Origin: Effrenium voratum
Lineage: Eukaryota; Sar; Dinophyceae; Suessiales; Symbiodiniaceae
Direction: 5' to 3'
Length of the DNA stretch: 64,000 nt
NCBI GenBank assembly: GCA_963377175.1
Contig: CAUJNA010003771.1
Location: 2,531,587-2,595,586, forward strand
The notes under the pieces are model-generated. The model saw only the letters and a program-made list of their open reading frames with translations, did no database searches and was not told the DNA's origin. A program made the translations under genes and the position numbers. Shown in pieces: positions 1 to 12,505 of this stretch; the stretch's first letter is position 1, and each line of letters begins with the position of its first letter.

Positions 1-835
1 GATCTGCCAAGGTCTGGGTATATCCGCGACCTCTTGGGCACAGAGTACATGGTCTACGATTTGCTGTTGGCCCCAGCAGATTTCGGACAAACTGCCATGG
101 CCAGACCTCGTCTTTTCACAGTGGCATATCGCAAGGACAAGGTCCATGTGGTCACACGCCCCGAACACGTTTTGCAGGAGATTTGCCGGGTAGTTCACGC
201 AAATATCGACAAGCATCTGTCCATTGCAGATTACTGTTCTTTCACCCCTGTGGACGTGCTGCTCAAGGAGGAGAACCGGCTGCGTGCCAGGATGAAGCTC
301 CCGGCGGTGACACATGTCAGCGATGATTGGAGCCCGGTGCTGTCCACCTGTGAAGCCAGGACCGCTTTGAGCTTGGCTATTTCTTACACGTAGCGTGTTC
401 TTGTGCCTGGTGATGCACGTTGCATCACATGACAAGTCATGGCGCATGAACTGACGTGTCAGGAACAAGCAGATGTACTTGGACTTGTGGAACAGCCGAG
501 ACGGGTCACATGCCAGCAGCGACCACTCCTGTGTCTTTGACTTGACTCAGAACCCGAGTTTCATCGCGGTCATGTCCAAGAACGGATCTCTGCCCACCAT
601 GCGCCGCAACTCCAAGTTCTGGTTGCCAGCCAAGCGCCGGTTCATTGTGCCATGGGAGCTTGCGCTTATGTTTGGCTACCCTGTCTGCCAAGAGACTGCA
701 GACTCAGCCGGGGTCCAGCTCGACAAATGTCTGGCGGTTTACAAGTCAGGCACTCTGGGCAATGCAATGTGTTTGCCAGCAATTGGTCTAGTTTTGTTGG
801 CCATGTTGAGTTCTGCAAAAATGCGGTCTCAATGA
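1..835 (+). CDS. C-5 cytosine DNA methyltransferase, C-terminal part (left end off-window)
   Basis: The frame is open from base 1 and carries the end of a C-5 cytosine methyltransferase, the enzyme class that methylates cytosine C5 in DNA. The first part (1-389) holds a motif VIII-like block, DFGQTAMARPRLF, with R-x-R near its end. The second part (463-835) holds VFDLTQNPSF, the motif IX-like RRFIVPWELALMFGYP and the motif X-like GNAMCLPAIGLVL. Frame 1 stops at 391-393. A GT-AG intron at 390-462 (73 nt) joins both parts exactly in frame, giving SYT|NKQMYLDLWN, so I treat this as one spliced gene rather than two ORFs. Catalytic motifs I-VI would lie to the left and are not visible. Retrotransposon-borne methyltransferases are known from Symbiodinium-type dinoflagellates. 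Nothing here shows whether this copy is cellular, mobile or dead. Confidence 0.72.
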
Positions 836-950
836 CACGTCGAAGAACTCCATCACTAATTAGGTCCCGGGTCCTGACCTGCACGGTCTGTGGCCTGACC
901 CACAGCATCTGGGAAGCACAAAAGCAATTGTCGGCAGAAACACAGCTGGG

Positions 951-1265
951 TTCGTGAGGGTTCGTGGGGGTTCGTGGGGGTTCGTGGGGGTTCGTGGGGG
1001 TTCGTGGTTCGTGGTTCGTGGTGGTTCGTGGTGGTTCGTGGGGGTTGCGTGCCGAAATCCCAGGCCCCCAAACGTTCGTGCATTCCGGCTTTCGGGTTCG
1101 AACCGAGGTTCGTGCTAACCCCTTCGTGAAGGGTTCGTGGTGGCTGCTTCCTTTAACGTAGCACAGCAAACTTGGTTCGCAGAAGGTTCGCGGCAGGGTT
1201 CGTGCTAACCCTGGCTCGGGTTCGTGCTGTGTCCCCCGAGGGTTCGGGGCAGGGTTCGTGCTATC
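951..1265 (+). repeat. GGTTCGTGGG minisatellite and diverged TTCG-rich tail
   Basis: From 951 to about 1047 the unit GGTTCGTGGG and shortened forms (GGTTCGTG, GGTTCGTGGT) repeat in tandem. From 1085 to 1265 the same core, GGTTCG, recurs at irregular spacing next to CTAACCC and CGTGCTA words. The + strand is strongly G-rich. A 19-bp word from the tail (1174-1192) recurs at 15256-15274. Confidence 0.85.
1174..1192 (+). repeat. 19-bp TTCG direct repeat, left copy
   Basis: The word GGTTCGCAGAAGGTTCGCG here matches 15256-15274 with one difference (A to G). Both sites sit in TTCG-rich, CTAACC-containing sequence and have the same orientation, about 14.1 kb apart. They bracket the long open frames between 2.1 and 13.6 kb and could mark the ends of one mobile unit. 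Confidence 0.5.
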
Positions 1266-2109
1266 TAAGCTTGGTTTGTGTTTAATAGAACGGACAGATG
1301 TTGCCTGTTGAGAGGATCAGCCAAGGTCAACTTTTGGGAAACCTCTTGCACTTTGTTTGAGGACACTTCCTACACTTCCCTTGGCAAATACTTGGCAAAA
1401 GCTGTTGCTTCCATCGTGCACAGTGCTTATTACAGAGTGTAGCCGACTGCTTGCTGAAGCTTGGGCAGGTTCGAGTGATTGTCATCATATCAGGCTAGTC
1501 CCATTGCGTTTTCGCAGTGCTTGGTCTGACGCCGCGCATTCTTGGCTAGAGGTGCGGGTGGTCTTGCGTTTGTAGCACAAAGGCTTAGAGGTCTGTTCTT
1601 CGAGTTGGTCTCAATAATGTCGGCCTTGATGAAGTCGGTCATTGCCATGGTCGATTTTGTCGCACTGGTCATGGACTATGTACTGTAGTCACATTTGCAG
1701 TCTCTACATATGCAACGAAGAGAACCCTGCTCATCAGCGTTCATGTAAGGCAAGATGAAACCCAAGTAGCAGGACAAGCAGGCATGGCCAAGACAAGGCT
1801 ACGTGAGCAGAGAGCCACCACGCAGTTCAGAAACAAGTGTCCTTTAATTAATCAGCAAGGAAAGTTGGCACGCGACTGTTTGGGAAAGACCCTGCAGGGC
1901 TTGCCCTACAGCCAGGGAAGTCAAAGTGTTCTTGTGAGGGTTCTGCGCACGGCCGGCGCATCCTTTTGGCCCAGCGCGCCCCATTTCAAGCACCCATGGA
2001 TTCATAACAACATCGGACACTACACAGAACCATAAAGCCAAACAAGGAAAGACACTCACCCACTGTTGTCGGCTTTTCCAGGTTAGTCAGCTTGGGGAAA
2101 GAGATTGCC

Positions 2110-2829
2110 ATGCCCCGTTTGCGTTCCAAATACGCTGCTGCCTTGGGATTGGATGGTCCTGACGGTCCGACAGGGCCAGCCAGAAGGAAACAGCTCAGCA
2201 AGGTCTATGAGCGGAACAGAAAGGAGAAGCTGGGTCAGGTCAGCCGCCAGAGCAAGTATGAGAACCTGCCAGAGGTCCAAGCGGTCAAGCACAAGCCCCA
2301 TGAACGGAAGCAGGTGTTAGCAAAGTTGTACAGGCAAGCCGGCAAAGTCGGGAAGTCTAAGCATCCACTGCCAGTCAGTGACAAGCCTGAAGCAGCACCA
2401 ATGAGAGCGGTCATTGCAATCGATGGTCCGGTCATTGGCGACGCAGCCGAACATGTGGGATTGCAGCCGCCCTGCGGTCTGATCATTGCTGGCCAGGCCG
2501 ATGGTGAAGCGTTGCAGCCGGCCATGCTGCCTGCCGCAAAGGAGGAAGACCAGGTGGCCATGTTCTGCCACTGCAGTGCTGAGATGGAGCATCTGAAGCA
2601 GCAGATACTTGACCTGGAAGCAAAGAACGTCAGCTTGAACAAGGACATGGTCTTTCAGGGCCGTGTTTTGCGGTGGCATCAGAATGTCAGAGACTGGGTC
2701 TCCAGTGTGGCCTGCCAGGCCATGTCCCAAAGGTCCGTCAATGTGCCACCTTGGCTAGTGTTGCAGGGCCAGCGGCTGGACGATGATCAGACTGAACCTG
2801 AATCTGACATGGAAAGGTCACCATGCTAG
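2110..2829 (+). CDS. hypothetical basic / coiled-coil protein (239 aa)
   Basis: An uninterrupted frame runs from ATG 2110 to the stop at 2827-2829. It is open a little further upstream, but 2110 is the first ATG. The N-terminal half is very basic (ARRKQLSKVYERNRKEKL, then KYENLPEVQAVKHKPHERKQ). The middle has CHCSAEMEHLKQQILDLEAK, which starts a short predicted coiled coil around residues 155-185. The C-terminus is acidic (DDDQTEPESDMERS). I do not recognise the family. The basic N-terminus could bind nucleic acid, but this is only inferred from composition. It lies upstream of the large 4.8-11.1 kb protein on the same strand and shares its GGTC-rich coding strand, so both may belong to one element. 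Confidence 0.6.
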   Translation: MPRLRSKYAAALGLDGPDGPTGPARRKQLSKVYERNRKEKLGQVSRQSKYENLPEVQAVKHKPHERKQVLAKLYRQAGKVGKSKHPLPVSDKPEAAPMRAVIAIDGPVIGDAAEHVGLQPPCGLIIAGQADGEALQPAMLPAAKEEDQVAMFCHCSAEMEHLKQQILDLEAKNVSLNKDMVFQGRVLRWHQNVRDWVSSVACQAMSQRSVNVPPWLVLQGQRLDDDQTEPESDMERSPC

Positions 2830-2850
2830 TCTCTCAAAAAAGGGGGCACA

Positions 2851-3123
2851 ATGAAGTTTCGGGGTCACTTAGATGCGAGGCACTGTCAGCGCCGCATCTG
2901 GTCTGGGTTTATGCAAGCCAGCAAACGCAGGCCTGCAACACAATGGGCAGAGGAAAAAGCTGCGGCACGAGTTTGCTGCCATATGCCCACACCAACGCTT
3001 GGTTTAATCTTGTTCACACAGCCTGTGCCCAGGGGGTCAATTGTGCTGGGTGGGGCCCATCAATCTGGCCTTTACAAGCTGTTCATATTTGAAGACCCAC
3101 TTGGTGCCACCCTTGCAGCATAG
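2851..3123 (+). CDS. possible small ORF (90 aa)
   Basis: ATG at 2851 starts a 90-codon frame ending at 3121-3123, 21 bp after the preceding gene's stop. The residue mix is protein-like (WSGFMQASKRRPATQWAEEK, then GLYKLFIFEDPLGATLAA), but there is no recognised domain, repeat or signal. It could be a 3' exon of the preceding gene in another frame, a small element gene or chance. Confidence 0.3.
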   Translation: MKFRGHLDARHCQRRIWSGFMQASKRRPATQWAEEKAAARVCCHMPTPTLGLILFTQPVPRGSIVLGGAHQSGLYKLFIFEDPLGATLAA

Positions 3124-3954
3124 CCCGGGAATGCGCTGAGTATGCTTGTGTCTTATAACATGCCAGTGTTTTCTTAAAGCTCAGCCGATCCGAGCATCAT
3201 TGCGAGACTAACCACGTTGATGCAAAAGGCCGCTGCCACAGATGATGTTTAGCCTTAAGCCCATCACACATCCCACGTTTAAAAGTCGGCCAACACACAC
3301 AAGCACAACAAGCCCACACAGCAGCTAGCAGTAGGTTGTGAACTCTGAACGCGTGCGGCTTTTCCGCTCCCACCAGCGTTCCAGTGGCACGAGCCATTTC
3401 AGTGGCACTGGGTTTTATTGTTGTTGGCCACTCTGCCCGGAGAACTGGCCAAATTCCAGCTAGCAAAAATAGTTGCTACTGTCACAAGTGGTCTGAGCAA
3501 TGTTGTTCTTTGCTTGACAAGCAGGGTCAGGTAGCGGAGTGCGGCTTGAACAATTTTGGCAATGTTGGCCTTGCCTAGTTGGACTGGCCTTGCTGGACTT
3601 GCTTTGTGAGTGCTTGGCCATGTTGAACTTGCCTTTTTCTTGCATTTGGTGGTAAGTAAGCACACAGGTCCACAGTCGCCCTTCGCATGTATTCATTCCT
3701 GTGTTTGAAACTGGTTTTCGAGCATACTTGGCACTATGTTTTTGAACATTCACAGGTGCAAGTATGGAAAGTGTTTGGACTTCCACCAGGTGAGCTGAGG
3801 ATTCCGCGGTACAAATCAGATGGGCCCAGTACAACACTACAGTTGTTTCTATTAATTAGCTGAGATCCTTTCCACGAACCTTGGAGTGCTGAACTGTTTT
3901 TCCCGCAGGCTGGGGTCAAATGCTGCATTCTCACTAGACACTCACCGCGCCAGC
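3124..3954. other. non-coding gap
   Basis: I see no convincing gene on either strand. The overlapping minus-strand frames at 3197-3934 lack any domain signature. A CTTGCC/GTTGGACTTG-like word repeats several times at 3555-3635. A CCCGCAG at 3903-3909 could be a splice acceptor for the small gene that follows. Confidence 0.5.
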
Positions 3955-4248
3955 ATGGACGAGTTTGCTAGGACTATCATGGTAATGGTGGTCTTCTACA
4001 CGGGCGCGGTCGTGCTGGTCACGGTGTGTGGCACTTGTTGGTGGGTCAAGCGCGCAGAAGCAAAGGTCTCTCGTGAGCAGGACATGACCGCCTGCGACTT
4101 CGGGACACCGGTTGTGTATGTCTTGGATGGACGTGCAAAATACCATCATAGGCGCTGTCACCATGTGAAGAATCAGCACATGAAGGCCATTGCCAAAATG
4201 GCATGCGCTAATTGTGCTTGGTTGTGGTCATTTCCTAAGCACGGCTAA
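3955..4248 (+). CDS. small single-TM protein with Cys/His metal-site motif (97 aa)
   Basis: ATG at 3955 gives a compact 97-residue protein. Residues 9-32 (MVMVVFYTGAVVLVTVCGTC) form one membrane segment, followed by the basic WWVKRAEAK, which suggests a cytosolic C-terminal part. That part has VYVLDGRAKYHHRRCHHVKN and, about 12 residues on, CANC. The pattern Y-H-x(3)-C-x-H ... C-x-x-C resembles small metal-binding modules of the Ada zinc-site kind, in which the spaced Cys/His residues hold one zinc. Function is unknown. The frame is also open upstream to a CTG at 3886, but the ATG sits directly before the membrane segment. It lies between the basic/coiled-coil gene and the large putative transposase. 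Confidence 0.6.
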   Translation: MDEFARTIMVMVVFYTGAVVLVTVCGTCWWVKRAEAKVSREQDMTACDFGTPVVYVLDGRAKYHHRRCHHVKNQHMKAIAKMACANCAWLWSFPKHG

Positions 4249-4804
4249 TTTGTCGGTCTTGGTGCACGGTGATTAGCACCAACTGCAGGGCTGAGTTCTT
4301 TTGACTGCCACGGGCTTCCTTCTTCAAATCATTGTGCAGTAATGTGCGCCCAGCCTGTCCGCGCGCCCTTGACGACTTTTTTGCTACTGATGTCCACTGC
4401 TGTCACGGAGCCAAAGCCCTTCAACCCTTCAATGCGGTTCACATCTAACAAACATTGGTAAAGAATATTTTTTCATAGTGGCAGGGGCGCAGCGCTCTAA
4501 GGTCATGAAAGAAACAGGCGCGGGAACTCATTCCAACTTGCGGGGTTCTGATCCATACATAGGGGTGATAGGCCTCAGTTGGGGAAGAAAGTGCTGCCTG
4601 TATTCTGTACAGTAGCTTTACACATGGTTTGGATTCCGGACTGTGATTGGGGCACTGTTCATGAATGAAGGGATTGGGGCAGAGGGCGGTGGCTTGATGT
4701 TGCTGCAAAGGTTGGCCTGCACGCAGAAGACTATTATTCCTGGAGGCTGGCCAAGTTGACAATTGCAGTTTTGCACGAAAGCAAGCTGCAGTGCTGGTTT
4801 TATC
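4249..4804. other. non-coding gap
   Basis: No supportable gene. A minus-strand frame (4445-5041) overlaps the start of the strong + strand gene and has no recognisable features, so I treat it as antisense shadow. The segment is unique sequence without long repeats. Confidence 0.5.
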
Positions 4805-6499
4805 ATGGCTTTTCGCTGCGGTTCTCAGTGGGTGTTTGACTTGATAGAATCTAGAAAGGACACTGCGTCGAAAGCCAACAGTTGCCAAACATGTGCACAT
4901 CACACACATGCTGGTGCCAGCATCATTTGGCATAATCTGAGTCCCGTGCCTTGCTTCCCATTCATGTCGGACTGCGTGGCTCCACCTCCACACCCTCAAC
5001 ATCAGCCGGAGCGGTGTGATGTCGTGCCACATGCTGGTCATGTGGAGGTCAGCGCTTGGGGAGAGAAGTGGCTACTCAGACACAAGCAGACTGGGGAGGC
5101 AGTTGTGGGCTCTGGGGAAGCTGTGCTGCATTTTGATGACAATGAACGAGGCTTCCTTAACATCAGGCGTGGTGAGGAAACGACCGCGGTCTGGGTCAGG
5201 GATTTGCTCCAGAGACGAGTGTTGTTGGATAAGCCCTCTGGCAAGCAGTTTGTCTACGACAAAGACAAGAAAGAGCTTCAGTGGCTTGACGCATTCTGTC
5301 AGCAAAGAAACTTTCTTTACCCACGTGAAGCACTTCGTGGTCCGTTTCGGGAGGACATGGTCACGCTCATTGAGTGCAATCAAGAGAAAAGGTTCTTCTG
5401 GCTCCTTCGGCCTTTCACAAAGGTCAAAAACAAAGAAGTCACAAAAAAGCTGAGACAGCAATGGCTTCCATCGTTTGAAAGGATGCTTGGCCAGGATGCT
5501 CGTGGCCATGTCTTGTGGGGAGAAAGGTGCAAAATGCCTGCAGCTGCTTTGGAGGAAACAGCTCACGACGTATTCGTATCCACGAGCTTGGTCTTATATC
5601 TTCTTGCCCTTTTTTCTGCGCAGCACGGAACCAAGCAGGTGCAGACATATTTGCAAAGCTTTCTATGTCAATTCCTGCCAGACAAGGTGCAGCTAAATGT
5701 GAAGATCAATGACTGTACGCTCCATTTGTCACTGAATCAGGGGCGGGTGTCCTTGTCTGAGCTCACAGCCCGCACCGCCTTTCGGGAGCGGCAAAAGAGC
5801 TTGCGTAGAAAGATCACGCGGTCAATGGGCGAGGAACGCGGCCTTGCAGACGTGTTGGTGCAGCTCTTTCGGTGGAATGAGTACAAATGGCTTTTCCGCG
5901 CACTCCTGCAAGGTCTCACTCCAGAGCTTGAGAATGGAATTGCTTGCAAACAGTTCGAGTCCACGCCCCTGGAGTCCGATGCCTTTGACTGGTCTGAGCC
6001 AGACTGGCGCGACCCCAATGTGCGACTTGCCCGGTTGCAGGCAGCACTGACCACACGCAGCCGACACAAGAAGAAAGGTCAATCGGCGAATGAAAAGCTA
6101 TCAAGGAGACAGCTGGGCCAGCGGAAAGCACAGACGGCAATGGCACGCTCGATGCTGACCTTTCGACATCGCCGGCAAGAAAGGTCTCAGTACTGGCAGA
6201 CAGTGCGCAAAAAGTTTGCCTCCGCTGTAAGGGTTCATACCGCCTTCGACGGTTCCCGGGTCGGCGGTCGCAAGTGGGTGACCTTCTGCGTGCTCAGTGG
6301 AGGTCTCGCTTGCTGGGCCCCTCCGGTCAGATACCGTGATGGTGGCTACCGGCCTCCCGACTCAGAGCAGAAGCCAAATCAAGCGGAACAAGAGCGCTTA
6401 GATCTCAGGACCCTTGAGTTCCTGGAAGAACTGCGGAGCCGGGAGGCCACAGCAGAACCAACCTCGGTGGTGCAGAAGGTCTCGAGTGCCCTGGCCAAA
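4805..6499 (+). CDS. large putative transposase-like protein, first part (565 aa)
   Basis: The frame is open from a TTG at 4763. The first ATG is 4805, but the conserved-looking part begins only near VPHAGHVEVSAWGEKW (about residue 75), so the true start is uncertain. It ends at or near 6499. A middle helical block (KKLRQQWLPSFERML, VFVSTSLVLYLLALF) precedes a basic stretch (TRSRHKKKGQSANEKLSRR). Near residue 482 comes VHTAFDGSRVGGRKWVTF, a strand-Asp-Gly-Ser pattern like the first catalytic Asp of RNase H-fold (DDE) transposases. The next part carries TADGGPD and WDPRHR. This is inference from motif shape; I recall similar unnamed dinoflagellate proteins but cannot search. The coding strand is rich in GGTC. 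Confidence 0.65.
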
Positions 6500-6579
6500 G
6501 TAAATTGTTTTTCCTTTGGCTTGCACACAAAAGCGTGTTACATGCTGGCTCGCTTTCAAATGGCCTGTTGCGTTCTCAG

Positions 6580-7461
6580 GACTGCCGTCTTACGAGCAAA
6601 TCATGGGCCTGGACCACACCTTGAGCTGCATACTTCCCCACATGAACGGCCTGTCAAGTTTCCTTCCAACCGACGCAGAAGCAGGGAAGCCTCTCCTCGA
6701 ACTTCCCACTTTGTGTCTGACAGCTGACGGCGGCCCAGATGTGAATTCTGCCCTGATGTTTCTACAGTACGGCGCCGGTCTGAGAATGATTTCTTTTTGG
6801 GACCCCAGACACCGGATCTCTCGAGAGTTGGAGAACTCTATTACCCATGGTGGGTCTGGCCTGAGAGGCGCCATGCTGGCAGCCGAGTTCATTCTGTCTT
6901 TCCAACGAGGCCCGTGGTCTGGTCACAAATGGCACCGAATTCTTCAAGAAGAAGCGAGCGAATGGTTAGCTCAAGCAGCTGGCCAGAGCGATGCTTTGGT
7001 CCAACACCTTTTGCCCGGTATAGGCAAAGAGCTCGGCCTGAGCCAGACAGACATCAGTCGAACTGACATTCTGGCAGGTCTAGCAAATGCTAAATTTCTC
7101 CAGCACCGTGGCCCAGCATCGGCAAGTCGCTGGGATGCATTTCATGCAGGCTGGTCTGAGCGACGGTCAGAGCTGTCCCTTATGCTTGGCCTGCTGATCA
7201 GTTTTGGCTTGAAATGCGGGTATCTCAGCGGAGTGCTGAACAAAGCTGGGTGGTCTGAGACACGAGCCGCAGAGTGCGACGACAAGAGCACTCTCAAGGC
7301 AGAGACAAAGGCGCAAATGTATCGCCAGTGTCGGAACAAGCTACACGTGGTCACCATGACTCTGCTGAACACGGACGTGGTCTCGATGATCCAGGCATGG
7401 TATTGCATTTCTGTCCCGGTCAGTGACTTTGCTAAAAGCACGTACCTCCTGTGGAACTTGG
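6580..7461 (+). CDS. large putative transposase-like protein, second part (about 294 aa)
   Basis: The reading frame changes between 6500 and 6580 and the new frame stays open to 7691. The best GT-AG boundary (GT at 6500, AG at 6578-6579) is one base out of phase, so this is either another donor or a frameshift. The part opens with LPSYEQIMGLDHTL and contains LTADGGPDVNSALMFLQYGA (Asp codon 6726-6728) and SFWDPRHRISREL (Asp 6801-6803), then FILSFQRGPWSGHKWHRIL. D-x-G spaced 24 residues before D-P-x-H-R would suit the second acidic residue and a following His/Glu site of a DDE core. The useful coding part probably ends at 7461, where GT at 7462-7463 starts an intron. Beyond it the frame runs into the microsatellite. 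Confidence 0.62.
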
Positions 7462-9230
<1,769 letters not shown>

Positions 9231-11137
9231 GTCATGAGCTGCATGGCATCCGGTCTTTGCTGAGCACTGGCAAAGAGGGCTGCAGACAGCACTGGCTTGA
9301 ACAGGCTCGGGGGGGGCCTTTGGCAGTAGCCGGTCGGATTCTGGAGCAGCTTCTGCAGCCAGACACGTTGGAGAGCACAGGTCTTTGGTTTGAGGCCGAG
9401 CTCTGTGGCAATGCTGTTGGCAGAATGTCTGTGGACCACCCACAGGTTCGGCTACAGGACAAACAAAGCCAACGACACATGAAGATGGCCTTGACGCTGG
9501 TCTTTTACAAGCTCGTGTACGCTTCTCCGGTCCTGTTTGGCTACCCAATGAAATTAGTCTTGCTGCTGGGCACCGAGGCTGAGCAAGCCGCTACCCTGGT
9601 ACACTTGCGGCGCAGTTATGAAGCACACAAAGCAGCTGCAACACGTCGCGGGAAATGGTGTCAGGTGTTTGCCAAGCGGTCTCCGTTCAATTTGCAAATC
9701 ATGCGGGATGTCGTGGCGGAGCTTGAGCGCAGCGAGTGGCAGTTGAGCAAAGGTCTGCGTTGTTTTCTGGATGATTGTTTCAGTGGCTTCGGGTGCACGT
9801 GGAATGAGGAAGGTTTCTCCCGACTTCGTGAAACAGAGTCCACAGAAAACAAAGGTTATGACATGACATCATGCCAGGTGTGGCAAACGCTTTCCTTCAG
9901 AAAGGTCTTGGAGGGTTCTGGCTTTCACGAGGTCGCCACAGATACGACCTTGCCAGCAGTCAGTTTGCCTGAGTCTGTTTACCACATCCAGCGTAAGCAG
10001 CCCACTTCGCCTGTGCTGAAAGGAATCCTGAAACAAATGGTGTGGCCTTCCCTTTCACCTCAAGGTGTAGGGGGCCTTGCCTGCGAGCTGACGGTATTAG
10101 CCAACGCCAAGGACTCCGACTCGATTGGCAAGCTCGCAGCAACGTGGCGGAGCACTCTGTTGCGTCAGGGCTTGGTGGTGATGCACAAGTCCTGGCCTCG
10201 ACCTTGTCTGTCTTTGGGCGTTTGGCCTGGCAACAGTGGTGTGCTGCTAGTCCCTTTACAGGAATGTAAATATGGATGGAGTCTTGCCGATGCTGCTTTA
10301 TCCACAGCATCACTTGTGTGGGCACAGGTCTCCTGCTTCACGGATTGGTCTGTGTTGCCATCAGACACGTATAGCCCACTTCACATGTTTGCAAGGCACA
10401 AAGAGAGAGACCTGTCTGCTCTCCCGCTGGTGTGTAAGTCAGACGAAGATTCCCGCAATAAGGTCCCGCTTCTGGAGTATAGTGCCCAGCACGCATACTG
10501 GGATTTGCCAGCCAGCATCTTGAAGCTCTTGGCAAAAGAAGAGTTTGCCCAGGATGCCGCGGTCCAAGACAGTCATCTCGTAGGGGAACTTTTGCGGGTC
10601 TGCGTTGAAAAGGCGCTGAAGGTCTCACCAGAAAAGGCTGCTGACATCATGGAGAGCAACTTGCACCATAGACACGCGGACGACAAACAAGACCTCATCG
10701 ATTTGCTGAAGCAGCCAGCTTTCGAAGAACTCGTTCACGCTCGAGACCAACAAGAAGTGCAAGATGCCTTGAAGCAAGCCAAGGCCTCTCATCAGGCATT
10801 TTTGGACGTTGCAGGGGCAATCAGCCGCGTGCGCAAAGCAGGGTCCAAAGCAAAAGCTGTCAAGCGAAAGCCGGTCAACTTTGCAAGTTTCAGGGTCTTC
10901 GATGCAGAGCGTGTGTCTGCGTGGCTGCCAGATGGCTCTTATCGGTGCTACCGTGACACTTTTAACAAGTGTTGGCGGATTTTCCACAAAAGTGGATGGA
11001 GTATGAGCAGGTCTTGGGGGCCAAGCGGGAATGAGTCAACGCCAGTGGAATCGGTTGTGCAAGGCGCCTGGGAGAGGCACAAAATGTTTCACCCAAACTG
11101 CCAGTGCCCGTTCGACTTCAAGAATGTCGTGGCATGA
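9231..11137 (+). CDS. large putative transposase-like protein, C-terminal part (about 635 aa)
   Basis: A single frame runs to the stop at 11135-11137. It is unusually long for this intron-rich kind of genome. Early residues (HWLEQARGGPLAVAGRILEQ, then GRMSVDHPQVRLQDKQ) are followed by helical segments. Near the end a compact domain reads SAWLPDGSYRCYRDTFNKCW, FHKSGWSMSRSWGPSG and CQCPFDF, with Trp, Cys and aromatic spacing that suggests a small DNA-binding or structural module. No known domain is certain. Two further acidic or Cys clusters (DDCFSGFGC, HHRHADDKQDL) occur. Together with the two upstream parts the protein would be about 1,490 residues. GGTC occurs about 21 times on this coding strand against about 7 for GACC. 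Confidence 0.65.
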
Positions 11138-12505
11138 GAGTGGTCTACAATAAGAAAGCCATAAAACAAATAAATGTTTCGAAGAAGTTCCCGGGTCTGT
11201 TTTCCATTTGGCTGCCGTTCAGCAGGGTCTTTGGGGAAGGCTTCCAGCTTGGTTTTCCAATTGGCTACCTTCGCTTCAAAAAATTAATTTGAATTGCTTC
11301 CACTTGGCTGCCTGCTCTTTTCATCTAAGGCTGTTTTCGTGGAACACTTGCAATTGGATGTTGCCATTGGCCGCTTGACTGTGCCTTGAAAACTGCTTTT
11401 AAGGAAAGCTTTCGATTTAATTTCCCAGTTGGCCGCCTTGACTTTGCTTCCATGATTAGATTTGCCAGTTTGCTGCCTCCGTTTCCACTTGGCTGCCCGC
11501 ACGTTTTCATCTAGGCTGCTTCCGGGGCAAATTTTCAAGTCGATGTTCCAATCAGCTAATTGGCTGCCTTCACTTTGCCTTTGAAAACTGCTTTGCGGAA
11601 AGCTGAAAATTTGAATCTCCGACATGTTGCCATCCCTTTGCTTTTAATCATAAGTTTGGGGAGGGTATTCAAGTTGATTTTTCAGTTGGCCTGCTTGACT
11701 CTGCCTGTGAGGCTGGCTTTGGTATAATTAGTCGTCTATTTGGTTGTTTCCATTGGCCACTTGTATTTACCTTTAACGTTCAAATAGCTTCAGGGAAAAA
11801 CTTGCAGCTTAATGTGTCAGGTCACTTGTTCGGTTGGCGTTCGGGAAAACCTGTTCATTATCACAAGGAGCCTAAGCCGCAACAAAAACAGCTTGCAGCA
11901 CTCCAGCGCCCAACGTTAAGGATGGCAAGCGCAGCTTGAAACAAAATAAGTTGTCGATAGCAGTGGTCGAACTCACAGCCACGTGTTCTTGTTTCAGCCC
12001 GGCAGAGGTAAGATTTGCAGCCTGTGGCACGCGAAAAAAAGATTCCGGGCAGTTTGCACACTGCGTTCTTTGTTGCAGCCATGCTTGCTGACTGGCTTGA
12101 TCTGATTGCCTGCTTAATCTCACTTGCCTGCTTGCAGGCTTTTACCCTGCAATGCGCGCAGTCCGTGGAGGCATCTTGCGCGAGTCACAGGTCATAGGGC
12201 TAGTTGTGCGGCCGCCTTCCCCGAAGAGGTCAAGGTTGCAGTGGCCACAGTGTCTGGGTGTACGCAGCGCAGGGAGCACGCAGGGCTGCCCCAAGGTCTG
12301 GAGATTCAGCACGGTCAATGTCAACGGGCCACGCTCTGAGCGTCGCAAAGGCTGCGGCGTGCTTGTGTCAGCGAGCACGCATGCGCATGCTGTCTCACAT
12401 TTCATGCCATCGCGCGGCGCAAGAGCATGTTTGCATCTCGCCATTTGCTGCTTCAGGCATTTGTCAGAGAGGCCTGACTTTTGTAGCGTTTAATCATTTG
12501 TGGCC
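11138..12505. other. non-coding, TTGGCTGCC-rich degenerate repeats then unique sequence
   Basis: No gene is supported. 11284-11640 holds at least two degenerate copies of a roughly 190-bp block: a CCACTTGGCTGCC..TTTTCATCT..GGCTG word at 11298 and again at 11483, and GAAAACTGCTTT..GGAAAGCT at about 11387 and 11586. 11640-11850 has more scattered TTGGC words. 11850-12505 appears unique. Its short frames overlap on both strands without protein-like features. Confidence 0.55.

Larger units (their letters stand above)
836..2109. other. intergenic, mostly non-coding
   Basis: Apart from the TTCG-rich minisatellite listed separately, I see no supportable gene here. The short open frames on both strands within 850-1170 are products of the repeat. 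From 1280 to 2090 the sequence is unique and of mixed composition. A pyrimidine tract ending in CAG lies just before the next gene (about 2070-2081) and could be a splice acceptor. Confidence 0.6.

Noticed and set aside
951..1047. Regular repeat that could suggest a CRISPR array
   Set aside because: Units are directly tandem with no unique spacers of uniform length, and no cas genes are present. It is a minisatellite.
4445..5041. 198-codon minus-strand ORF
   Set aside because: Overlaps the strong + strand frame and has no recognisable features.
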